From: an uncultured Lachnospiraceae bacterium
GTDB lineage: Bacteria > Bacillota > Clostridia > Lachnospirales > Lachnospiraceae
Assembly: GCA_902782655.1 (NCBI GenBank)
Contig: CACZNY010000426.1
Span: 1 to 8,516, forward strand
Direction of reading: 5' to 3'
Length of the DNA stretch: 8,516 bases
This document shows, in pieces, positions 1-6,920 of the stretch; the stretch's first letter is position 1; each line of letters opens with the position of its first letter. A program made the position numbers and the translations under genes. The notes beneath the pieces were generated by a model. The model did not search any database. It was given only the letters and a program-made list of their open reading frames with translations, and was not told the origin of the DNA.

Positions 1-57
1 AGCGGAGACCGACAAGATTTTCTGACGCAGCAGATGGAAATGCAGGCAAGTGATTAG
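1..57 (+). CDS. Possible C-terminal tail of an upstream gene (partial, weak)
   Basis: Frame 1 is open from the window edge to a TAG at 55-57 and would encode SGDRQDFLTQQMEMQASD. The hydrophilic Gln/Met/Asp-rich composition looks like a protein end, but 18 codons are too few to identify a family, and another frame is also open for nearly as long (to a TGA at 51-53). If real, this gene would lie on the same strand as the acyltransferase cassette and end 61 bases before it. No function can be proposed. Confidence 0.22.
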   Translation, partial: SGDRQDFLTQQMEMQASD

Positions 58-118
58 TTTAATTATGAACGTGTCAGTACACTAGTCGCAGGCTTCATAT
101 TACACTACCACTGATACC

Positions 119-1579
119 ATGCTATTTAACTCATATATCTTCATACTGTTTTTTTTGCCGCTCTGCCTTATCGGATACCATACCCTGAATCATTTCCGGC
201 TGTACCGCCCGGGGGTATTGTTTCTTCTGGGTATGTCGCTCTGGTTTTACGGCTATTTCAATCCCTCATACCTGCTGCTCATATCCGGCAGCATAGTCTT
301 TAATTATGCCATATACAGGCTATTGATAAAAACAGGGGAAAAGTCCGTAAGAAAAGCGGTTTTTGCGGCCGGACTCATAATTAATCTGGGAGCTTTGGGT
401 TATTTCAAGTACACGGACTTTTTTATAGAAAACATCAATGCGCTCTTCAAAGCCGATATCCCGCTCCAGAAGATACTGCTGCCTCTTGGCATAAGCTTTT
501 TCACCTTCCAGCAGATCTCCTTCATTGCGGATGCCTACAACGGCTCCCATGATGATTTCCCCCGGTATTCCTTTCCCGAGTATGCTTCCTTTGTGGCTTT
601 CTTCCCCCAGCTCGTCGCAGGCCCCATCGTGACTCATGATGCGCTGATCCCTCAGCTTAAGGATGAGCGCAGGAAACACCTGGACTGGGAGCGTCTTGCG
701 AGAGGCCTTGCCCTCTTTACACTGGGGCTTGGCAAGAAGGTGCTTCTTGCGGACGCCTTCGGCAATGTGGCAAACCTCTGCTTTTCCGGTATCAGCTTCC
801 TCAATTCCTCTACGGCTCTGATAGCCATGCTGTCCTACACCTTCCAGATCTATTTTGATTTCAGCGGGTACTCTGACATGGCCATAGGTCTTGGCTGGAT
901 GCTTGGCATTGACCTCCCGGTAAACTTTGATTCTCCCTATAAGTCCTCCTCCGTCACGGAGTTCTGGAGGCGCTGGCATATCACGCTTACCTCCTTTTTC
1001 ACAAAATACGTATATTTCCCTCTGGGCGGGAGCAGGAAGGGAAAGCTTAAGACCTGCATAAATATCTTCATAGTGTTCTTCTTAAGCGGACTGTGGCACG
1101 GGGCAGGCTGGACCTTCATACTCTGGGGAGTGCTTCACGGGACAGTCATGATATTCGAGCGGCTTTTCTGGAAGTACCTTACAATGATCCCCGCTATTAT
1201 ACGCAAAGCCGCTGCCTTTATCTTCATAAACTTTGCCTGGGTCTTCTTCCGTGCGGAAAGCATAAAAGATGCCGTAAGCTTCTTCAGAAGCATAGCCCTC
1301 TTTGATTTCGGGAGCATTGAAGGGATAGCATATCTCTATTCACCGCTTATGAAAAAGATCGGGGAGATCTTCAACCCGAGGTTTCCCGAGCCCGTCCTGC
1401 TTCAGACGGTCTTATTCCTTACGGCAGGCTTTTTCATTACCTTTGCCCTTCCCAATTCGAAGCATATGGCAGAGCAGGGGCTGAAGCTTAAGGTACATGC
1501 GGTATGCCTTGCGGCACTGCTTACCCTGTGCCTTTTTTCCTTCAGCGGGATGACGACATTTTTGTATTTTAACTTTTAA
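119..1579 (+). CDS. MBOAT-family membrane O-acyltransferase (AlgI/DltB/PatA type)
   Basis: This polytopic membrane protein of 486 residues has the length and motifs of AlgI/DltB-type MBOAT proteins, which pass acyl (usually acetyl) groups across the membrane for O-acylation of cell-surface polymers. The N-terminus MLFNSYIFILFFLPL is typical of the family and fixes the start, although there is no purine-rich Shine-Dalgarno site before it. Family signatures in order are YFDFSGYSDM (about 245-254), FWRRWHIT (282-289), FPLGGSRKG (300-308) and WHGAGWTFILWG (326-337). His327 matches the conserved MBOAT catalytic histidine, and a second histidine, His340, follows. Many hydrophobic stretches suggest roughly ten or more membrane segments. 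The next gene starts 9 bases after the stop and encodes an SGNH-like protein, the usual partner in such systems. The acceptor polymer cannot be read from sequence; alginate is unlikely, while teichoic acid, peptidoglycan or an exopolysaccharide is possible. Confidence 0.93.
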   Translation: MLFNSYIFILFFLPLCLIGYHTLNHFRLYRPGVLFLLGMSLWFYGYFNPSYLLLISGSIVFNYAIYRLLIKTGEKSVRKAVFAAGLIINLGALGYFKYTDFFIENINALFKADIPLQKILLPLGISFFTFQQISFIADAYNGSHDDFPRYSFPEYASFVAFFPQLVAGPIVTHDALIPQLKDERRKHLDWERLARGLALFTLGLGKKVLLADAFGNVANLCFSGISFLNSSTALIAMLSYTFQIYFDFSGYSDMAIGLGWMLGIDLPVNFDSPYKSSSVTEFWRRWHITLTSFFTKYVYFPLGGSRKGKLKTCINIFIVFFLSGLWHGAGWTFILWGVLHGTVMIFERLFWKYLTMIPAIIRKAAAFIFINFAWVFFRAESIKDAVSFFRSIALFDFGSIEGIAYLYSPLMKKIGEIFNPRFPEPVLLQTVLFLTAGFFITFALPNSKHMAEQGLKLKVHAVCLAALLTLCLFSFSGMTTFLYFNF

Positions 1580-1588
1580 GGATAATAT

Positions 1589-2635
1589 ATGAAAAAATGG
1601 TGTATAAGCTTCATAGCGGCCTTCCTGGCGTTCATCCTCCTCTTCGGAGGACTGACCATAGCGGCAGACCCTTTTTTCCACTATCATAAACCCCTGAGCT
1701 TCTTAAGCTACTATATGCCCGACAGGGATGAGCGGTATCTGAATGACGGCATAGTGAAGCATTTTGACTACGACAGCATCATAACAGGCACCAGCATGAC
1801 ACAGAATTTCAGGGCATCGGAGTTTGATGAGCTCTTCAAGGCCCATTGCGTCAAGGTCCCTCTGTCCGGAGCCTCCTACCGTGAGATAAATGAGCTCCTG
1901 ATAAGAGCCTTTGCCGCAGACAAAGATATAAGGATCGTGCTCCGCGGTCTTGACTACGGCCTTATCTCGGCAGCCCCCGATGAGATGCTCATGGAAAAAT
2001 ACCCTGATTATATATATGATGACAGTATCCTGAATGATGCAGAATATGTACTGAATAAGGAAGTCTTCACCCTGGCGACCTTTCTTGATGTCATCTGGTA
2101 CACCGCCCGCGGCGGCAGGACCACCACCTTTGATGAATACGGCAACTGGAATGATCACGTGACCTTCGGCAGGGAAGCTGCGCTTTCAGAATACAGCAGG
2201 GAGACAAAGCAGGCCATCGTCCCCTATACCCCGCTTGACACAGGAAACCTTGAGCAGAATGTGATAAGCCTTGCAGCTGCGCACCCGGAAACCGACTTTT
2301 ATTTATTCTTCACTCCCGCAAGCATCCTGATCTTTGATGAGATGAACCAGAAGGGAACTCTTGAAAATCAGCTTAAGTGGGAAAAGGAAGCGATAGAGCT
2401 CATGCTTCCCTATGACAATATCCATCTGTACAGCTTCTTTGATGACTTTGACATGATCACCGATCTTGATAATTATAAAGACAAAAACCATTACAGGGAA
2501 GAGATAAACTCATATATCCTTAGCTGCATAAGCAGCGGGGAACACGAGCTTACCCAGGACAACTACGAAGAATACTGTGACAGGATGTGGGATTTCTACA
2601 CTTCCTACGACTATGACAGCATATTCAGTGACTGA
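1589..2635 (+). CDS. Membrane-anchored SGNH-hydrolase-like protein, probable partner of the MBOAT acyltransferase
   Basis: The product has 348 residues. An N-terminal hydrophobic segment (about 5-26, after Lys-Lys) should be a signal anchor that places the rest outside the membrane. The motif IITGTSMTQNF (64-74) resembles block I of SGNH/AlgX/DltD-type proteins, with Ser69 in the nucleophile position in a GTS instead of GDS context. Near the C-terminus, NYKDKNHY (295-302) supplies an Asp-x-x-His pair (Asp298, His301) like the other half of an SGNH triad. A strand-like TDFYLFFTP lies at 235-243. The acidic, aromatic tail (324-348) has no motif I recognise. The Shine-Dalgarno AAGGA overlaps the upstream stop codon, six bases before the ATG, so the two genes are translationally coupled. 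MBOAT plus SGNH pairs normally O-acylate extracellular polymers, with the SGNH part as the extracellular transferase or esterase; that role here is inferred. The 3' end overlaps rseP on the other strand by 11 bp. Confidence 0.8.
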   Translation: MKKWCISFIAAFLAFILLFGGLTIAADPFFHYHKPLSFLSYYMPDRDERYLNDGIVKHFDYDSIITGTSMTQNFRASEFDELFKAHCVKVPLSGASYREINELLIRAFAADKDIRIVLRGLDYGLISAAPDEMLMEKYPDYIYDDSILNDAEYVLNKEVFTLATFLDVIWYTARGGRTTTFDEYGNWNDHVTFGREAALSEYSRETKQAIVPYTPLDTGNLEQNVISLAAAHPETDFYLFFTPASILIFDEMNQKGTLENQLKWEKEAIELMLPYDNIHLYSFFDDFDMITDLDNYKDKNHYREEINSYILSCISSGEHELTQDNYEEYCDRMWDFYTSYDYDSIFSD

Positions 2636-3671
2636 AAAGACGGTGTATGTCATTAAACATGACATAGCACATAAGCACCATTATAAATGAGGCTCCGATA
2701 AGGTTTATTATCCCCTCCACCTTCTCACTGGGCTTCTTTCCGGTGATACCCTCGAAGATGATCATCACAAGCTTTCCCCCGTCAAGAGCAGGGATGGGAA
2801 GCAGATTCATCACCCCAAGATCAGCCGATAAAAGGATCACGAGCGAAAGCATATTCATCCACACATAAAAGACGCCGCTCTCCCTCGAGCTCTCATACAC
2901 GTCTCCCACTACCTCGGCGACCCCCACGGGTCCCGAGAGATCATTCACTGAAAACCTGCCGCTGAACATCATAAGAAGGCTCTTTACAGTCATCTCCACC
3001 CAGTACCTTACCTCAGTAAGCGAATATCTGATCACCTGCAGAGGATTGCCCTTTGTATATGCATCAGGCCCCCTGAAGCCGAAAAGAAATCTCTGATCCT
3101 CAGTGGAATACCTGGGTGTTATGGAGGTGCTGTAAAGCTCTCCGTCCCTCTCATATACCACATCGGCTCTCTTCCCCTCATTAAACATGGTCCAGAGAGT
3201 TATATCCCTGTATATCACTATCTTCTTGTTATTGATCGACACTATCCTGTCACCGCCCTGAAGCCCTGCTTCCTCTGCGGGATAGCCCTCCAGCACCGAA
3301 TGCAGCACAGGCAGGTCGTAGCCTATGCTCCCTATCACTATGAGTGACAATAAAAAAGCCAGCACGAAATTCATCAGAGGTCCCGCCAGGACAGTTGCGA
3401 ATCTTGCTCCGACCGAAGCCTTTCTGAAGGATTTTTCCGAGTCCTCCTCATCGGGATCTATGCCCTCAAATATGGTGATGCCCCCGAAGGGCAGAAGCTT
3501 TACGGAGTAGAGCGTCTCCCCCCTTCTGATGCCGAAAAGCGTAGGTCCAAGCCCTATGGAAAACTCCTTGACCCCTATCCCGCTCATCTTTCCGATGACG
3601 CAGTGTCCGCCCTCATGGAAGATGACGATGACCGAGAATATGATAATGAAAAGCAGAAACTTTATAAGCAT
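2625..3671 (-). CDS. rseP: RseP/RasP-type site-2 intramembrane zinc metalloprotease
   Basis: This is an M50 site-2 protease that cuts membrane-spanning substrates such as anti-sigma factors or leftover signal peptides inside the bilayer. At 348 residues it has the length of Gram-positive homologues with one PDZ domain. The first membrane segment carries HEGGH (19-23), which fits the HExxH zinc motif, although FHELGH is the commoner form. LLPFGG lies at 59-64, a second membrane segment at about 92-115, and a PDZ-like region at about 118-185 (EGYPAEEAGLQGGDRIVSIN). The C-terminal NLLPIPALDGG (289-299) provides the conserved LDG aspartate, Asp297, as third metal ligand. The ATG lies 10 bp inside the end of dxr, with a GGAG about 11 bases upstream, so translation is probably coupled to dxr. 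It is the last gene of the minus-strand operon in the window. The substrate is unknown. Confidence 0.95.
   Translation of the reverse strand: MLIKFLLFIIIFSVIVIFHEGGHCVIGKMSGIGVKEFSIGLGPTLFGIRRGETLYSVKLLPFGGITIFEGIDPDEEDSEKSFRKASVGARFATVLAGPLMNFVLAFLLSLIVIGSIGYDLPVLHSVLEGYPAEEAGLQGGDRIVSINNKKIVIYRDITLWTMFNEGKRADVVYERDGELYSTSITPRYSTEDQRFLFGFRGPDAYTKGNPLQVIRYSLTEVRYWVEMTVKSLLMMFSGRFSVNDLSGPVGVAEVVGDVYESSRESGVFYVWMNMLSLVILLSADLGVMNLLPIPALDGGKLVMIIFEGITGKKPSEKVEGIINLIGASFIMVLMCYVMFNDIHRLFSH
2643..2670. other. Inverted repeat (hairpin) at the convergent 3' ends of rseP and the SGNH gene
   Basis: On the + strand TATGTCAT (2646-2653) and ATGACATA (2659-2666) are perfect inverted repeats around a 5-base loop. 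GTG (2643-2645) and CAC (2668-2670) extend the stem to 11 bp if G2667 is bulged. It starts seven bases past the SGNH stop codon and lies inside the rseP coding region. On the minus strand the hairpin is followed by CGTCTTTTC, a short T-run; on the plus strand no T-run follows. It could be a weak terminator or a 3'-end stabilising structure, or chance within codons. A terminator acting on rseP would end the transcript before or at its stop codon, which argues against that reading. Confidence 0.4.
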
Positions 3672-4807
3672 TGTTCAGTATACTCCAGTGTTTCTTTTTC
3701 AGCAGCGAATACCTCCTCTATGGAGGGATCGGCTGAATATGCCACCTTTTCCATGGCATCCTCTATGATGTCATAGATCTCAAGGAATCGTATCTCAGCC
3801 TTCAGGAACCTCCTTACGGCAGCTTCATTCGCCGCGTTGAAAACGGTAGGCATATTGCCTCCCTTTAAAGCCGCCCTGATGGCCAGAGACAGTCCCTTAA
3901 AGGTATCCATATCAGGTCTTTCAAAGGTCAATGACCCCGTTTCAAAAAGATCCAGTCTTTTCCCCTGCAGTACCGGACGATCCGGATAAAACAGGGCATA
4001 CTGGATCGGGATGTGCATATCAGGCACCCCGAGCTGCGCCATGACCGCTCCGTCCCTGTACTGCACCGCTGAATGTATGATGCTCTGGGGATGCACATAT
4101 ACCTCTATATCATTTACCGGAACGTCAAAGAGCCAGTGCGCCTCCATTATCTCAAGCCCCTTATTCACAAGGGTGGAGCTGTCTATGGTGACCTTGGGTC
4201 CCATATCCCAGTTGGGATGCTTCAAAGCCTCCCTTGCAGTCATGGATGCAAGTTCCTCTCTCTTCTTTCCCCTGAAGGGTCCTCCCGATGCAGTGAGCAG
4301 TATCTTTTCTATCTCCTCGTGCGAGCCCGCCCTTAAGGACTGGAATATGGCCGAGTGCTCCGAGTCTACAGGCAGTATCCTGACCTTATTCTTCTTCGCA
4401 AGGGGCATTATCAGATGTCCTGCGCACACTAAGGTCTCCTTATTCGCAAGAGCTATGTCATGCCCCGCCTCTATCGCAGCCATGACAGGCCTTATCCCTA
4501 TCATGCCCACCATGGCTCCCACCACTGTATCAGCGTCTTCAAGAGATGCCGCCTCTATGAGCCCGTCCATGCCGGAGACTACCCGGCAGCCGGTATCGGA
4601 TATCCTTGTCTTAAGCTCCTCGGCAGCCTTTTCATCAAAAAGCACCGCAAGCCGGGGCGCAAATTCCCTTATCTGCTCCTCCATAAGGCTCACATTCCTT
4701 CCCGCAGCCAAAGCCGTGACCGAAAGGTCTTCCTTATTCCCCCTGACTATATCGAGGGTCTGGGTGCCTATGGAGCCTGTAGAGCCAAGTATCACTAATC
4801 TTTTCAT
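3662..4807 (-). CDS. dxr: 1-deoxy-D-xylulose 5-phosphate reductoisomerase
   Basis: Dxr (IspC) rearranges and reduces 1-deoxy-D-xylulose 5-phosphate to 2-C-methyl-D-erythritol 4-phosphate using NADPH and a divalent metal. This is the committed step of the MEP isoprenoid pathway in the cytoplasm and the target of fosmidomycin. The 381-residue length is typical. Seen in order are the nucleotide-binding loop GSTGSIG (8-14), ANKE (121-124), DSEHSA (148-153) with metal ligands Asp148 and Glu150, SGGPFR (174-179), NWDMGPK (199-205), IDSSTLVNKGLEIMEAHW (208-225) with Asn215, Lys216 and Glu219, then HPQSIIHS and NAANEAAV. The ATG overlaps the cdsA stop codon as ATGA and has an AGGTG site 5 bases upstream. 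Its product feeds, through later MEP enzymes not present here, the isoprenoid substrates of UppS encoded in the same operon. Confidence 0.98.
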   Translation of the reverse strand: MKRLVILGSTGSIGTQTLDIVRGNKEDLSVTALAAGRNVSLMEEQIREFAPRLAVLFDEKAAEELKTRISDTGCRVVSGMDGLIEAASLEDADTVVGAMVGMIGIRPVMAAIEAGHDIALANKETLVCAGHLIMPLAKKNKVRILPVDSEHSAIFQSLRAGSHEEIEKILLTASGGPFRGKKREELASMTAREALKHPNWDMGPKVTIDSSTLVNKGLEIMEAHWLFDVPVNDIEVYVHPQSIIHSAVQYRDGAVMAQLGVPDMHIPIQYALFYPDRPVLQGKRLDLFETGSLTFERPDMDTFKGLSLAIRAALKGGNMPTVFNAANEAAVRRFLKAEIRFLEIYDIIEDAMEKVAYSADPSIEEVFAAEKETLEYTEQCL

Positions 4808-5628
4808 ATAAACACCTGTGCCAGAATGAATACTATCGGCGCCGTGATTATCACGGAATCAAACCTGTCAAGTATGCCGCCGTGTCCCGGAATGAGCTTA
4901 CCGTAGTCCTTGATATCATGATTTCTCTTTATCGCGCTTGCCGTAAGATCACCGAACTGTGAGATAACCGCTCCTGCAGCGCAGATGACGGCACTCACCC
5001 ATGCAGCGTCTCCGAGACTGATGATAACACCGTACAAAAAGCCGACCGCCGCCGCTCCGGCTACTCCCCCTATAGCGCCCTCCACGCTCTTCTTGGGACT
5101 GAGCCTGGGTGTGAGCTTATGCTTTCCAAAGAGCATCCCTGTAAGATAGGCGCAGGTATCGCAGATCCACGAGGCAATGAATATAAGCCATACAAGCTTC
5201 AGCCCCTCATCTGCCATGCGGGTAAGATAAACAAAGGAAAGCATGATGCCTACATATATCACGCCGAAAAACACCTGCATCATCTTGGAGGTAGGGAATC
5301 TGGGAAACTGCAGAACATAAACTATCATGAGAGCTATGAGCAGCAGGACCAGGGCATAAAAAACCACTATCAGATCATTGCCGGGCTTCACCACGAGAAG
5401 TATCACGTAAAGCGCCGCCACGCCGGCATATCCCACTGCTTCAAGGATGTCAGGCTTCATATTGTCCCTTTCGGAAGGCTCCCTCATGGCTCTCAAAAAC
5501 TCAAAAAAGCCCACAAGGGATGAAAGGAGCATCAAAGCCCAAAGATAATATCCTCCAAAAAAAAGCGCCGTACCCAGTATTGCAACAAGCACTACTGCGC
5601 TTAGCGCCCTGACCTTAAACCCTGCCAT
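4804..5628 (-). CDS. cdsA: Phosphatidate cytidylyltransferase (CDP-diacylglycerol synthase)
   Basis: CdsA is an integral membrane enzyme that joins CTP and phosphatidic acid to give CDP-diacylglycerol, the precursor of phosphatidylglycerol and other phospholipids. The chosen ATG gives 274 residues. The frame also extends to a GTG at 5658, but that start would overlap uppS by 44 bp and add a basic, non-family-like leader, whereas the ATG follows AGAGGA/AGGAG signals and begins the family-like MAGFKVRALSAVVL. Most of the chain is hydrophobic, with several membrane segments. The family signature stands at the C-terminus (231-257): SAIKR, then KDYGKLIPGHGGILDRFD, with the Lys-Arg, Lys-Asp, His-Gly-Gly and Asp-Arg-x-Asp positions all conserved. 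It overlaps uppS by 14 bp upstream and dxr by 4 bp downstream. Confidence 0.96.
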   Translation of the reverse strand: MAGFKVRALSAVVLVAILGTALFFGGYYLWALMLLSSLVGFFEFLRAMREPSERDNMKPDILEAVGYAGVAALYVILLVVKPGNDLIVVFYALVLLLIALMIVYVLQFPRFPTSKMMQVFFGVIYVGIMLSFVYLTRMADEGLKLVWLIFIASWICDTCAYLTGMLFGKHKLTPRLSPKKSVEGAIGGVAGAAAVGFLYGVIISLGDAAWVSAVICAAGAVISQFGDLTASAIKRNHDIKDYGKLIPGHGGILDRFDSVIITAPIVFILAQVFI

Positions 5629-6358
5629 ATCTCCTGTTCCTCTGCGCGTAAGCCTCACAGGCCTTTATAAGCTCTGCCCTGTCAAAATCAGGCCACGCCG
5701 TCTCAGTAAAGTAAAACTCAGAATAAGCCAGCTGCCATAGCAGATAATTGGAAAGCCTCTGCTCCCCCGAGGTCCTTATCATAAGATCCGGATCCGGTAC
5801 ATCCCTGGTATCAAGCTTTCCGCTGATATCAGCCTCCGTGATCTCATCAGGATCCTTCACCCCGCTCTTCACATCCTGCGCTATCTGCCTCACGGCTCTT
5901 GTTATCTCATCACGGCTTCCGTAATTAACGCATATCTGCAGGGAAAGTCCCGTAAGGCCGGAAGTAAACTCTTCAAGCTCCCTCATGGATTCCCTGAGCT
6001 TTGGCGTAAATCTTGACAGATCGCCGAGAAACCTTACCCTCATATTATTCTTGGGGGCAGTCTTGAAGGTACTCCTGATATAGCTTCCGAAAAGCTTCAT
6101 AAGAGTGGATACTTCGTCCTCCGGTCTTGACCAGTTTTCCGTGGAAAAGGCATATACCGTAAGATACTTTATCCCTATATCCCATGCCTCTCGGCAGATC
6201 CTTTCCACATTCTCCGCTCCGACCTTATGTCCGTAGGTACGTGGCATCCCCCTTTTTTTCGCCCATCTTCCGTTGCCGTCAAGGATGATCGCCACATGCT
6301 GCGGCACATTTTCCAGACAGGCGGTATCGGAAGGATCTTCGGCCATCCCGTCTGTCAT
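5615..6358 (-). CDS. uppS: Undecaprenyl diphosphate synthase (cis-prenyltransferase)
   Basis: UppS condenses isopentenyl diphosphate units in cis onto farnesyl diphosphate, giving the C55 lipid that carries peptidoglycan, teichoic acid and polysaccharide precursors. The product has 247 residues, the usual size. HVAIILDGNGRWAKKR (21-36) is the substrate-binding P-loop with catalytic Asp27; the residue before it is Leu where Met is commoner. FSTENWSRP (71-79) and RTSGEQRLSNYLLWQ (195-209) are the other diagnostic blocks, followed by YSEFYFT and WPDF. The start ATG shares ATGA with the frr stop codon. A second in-frame Met at residue 5 is possible, but the overlap start fits translational coupling. 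Gene order frr-uppS-cdsA is standard for Firmicutes. Confidence 0.98.
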   Translation of the reverse strand: MTDGMAEDPSDTACLENVPQHVAIILDGNGRWAKKRGMPRTYGHKVGAENVERICREAWDIGIKYLTVYAFSTENWSRPEDEVSTLMKLFGSYIRSTFKTAPKNNMRVRFLGDLSRFTPKLRESMRELEEFTSGLTGLSLQICVNYGSRDEITRAVRQIAQDVKSGVKDPDEITEADISGKLDTRDVPDPDLMIRTSGEQRLSNYLLWQLAYSEFYFTETAWPDFDRAELIKACEAYAQRNRRYGRV

Positions 6359-6909
6359 ACCGTCATTATTTCCTTTTCTTTGGCGGCGGCAGCCTCGTCT
6401 ACCTTCTTGATGAATTTGTCCGTGAGCTTCTGAAGCTCTTCCTGCAGATCCTTTACGGCATCCTCTGACATATCCTCAGTCTTGGTAAGCTTCTTTACCT
6501 CATCATTGCCGTCGCGCCTTATATTACGGATAGCGACCTTGCACTCCTCTCCCTTTTTCTTCACATCCTTGGAGAGCTCTTTTCTTCTCTCCTCGGACAG
6601 CTCAGGGAATACAAGCCTTATCGTATTTCCGTCGTTACCGGGATTGATGCCTATATCAGAAGTCTCTATAGCCTTGATCACAGCCTTCATCATAGACTTG
6701 TCCCAGGGTGTTATCGTTATGATGCGCGCCTCAGGTATCGCTATATTGCCTACCTGGGCTACCGGTGTGGGAGTGCCGTAGTAATCCACCATCACCCTGT
6801 CAAGGATATGGGGATTAGCCCTTCCTGCCCTTATAGCCGCATACTCTCCCGCCAGATTGTCAAGGGATTTCTGCATTTTATTCTCATACTTGCCAAGCCT
6901 CTCGTCCAT
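6355..6909 (-). CDS. frr: Ribosome recycling factor
   Basis: RRF works with EF-G to split the post-termination ribosome complex. The 184-residue length is typical. Seen are the helical N-terminus with AAIRAGRANP (24-33), the YYGTPTPV segment (43-50) at the start of the small domain, NIAIPEARIITITPWDKS, INPGNDGNTIRLVFPELSEERR, the Arg-rich NIRRDGND block and a Lys/Glu-rich C-terminal helix. The Shine-Dalgarno AGGGGGT overlaps the pyrH stop codon, and the gap to pyrH is 11 bases. The last codons overlap uppS by 4 bp. Nothing in the sequence is abnormal for the family. Confidence 0.98.
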   Translation of the reverse strand: MDERLGKYENKMQKSLDNLAGEYAAIRAGRANPHILDRVMVDYYGTPTPVAQVGNIAIPEARIITITPWDKSMMKAVIKAIETSDIGINPGNDGNTIRLVFPELSEERRKELSKDVKKKGEECKVAIRNIRRDGNDEVKKLTKTEDMSEDAVKDLQEELQKLTDKFIKKVDEAAAAKEKEIMTV

Positions 6910-6920
6910 GTCCGTACCCC

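Noticed and set aside
58..118. Promoter or riboswitch upstream of the acyltransferase genes
   Set aside because: Candidate -10 boxes such as CATATT (96-101) have no matching -35 at proper spacing, and the only inverted repeats are 4-5 bp. Nothing reliable can be assigned.
320..979. Open frame of 219 codons on the - strand inside the MBOAT gene
   Set aside because: It is antisense to conserved MBOAT motifs, and its product shows no family features or plausible membrane pattern.
4011..4811. Long open frame (266 codons) on the + strand opposite dxr
   Set aside because: It lies fully antisense to a clear dxr gene, has a Ser/Pro/Met-rich composition with no recognisable domain, and is explained by the codon bias of the true gene.
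5629..5658. GTG start adding 10 residues to CdsA
   Set aside because: It would overlap uppS by 44 bp and add an atypical basic leader, while the ATG at 5628 has purine-rich signals directly before it and starts the family-like sequence.
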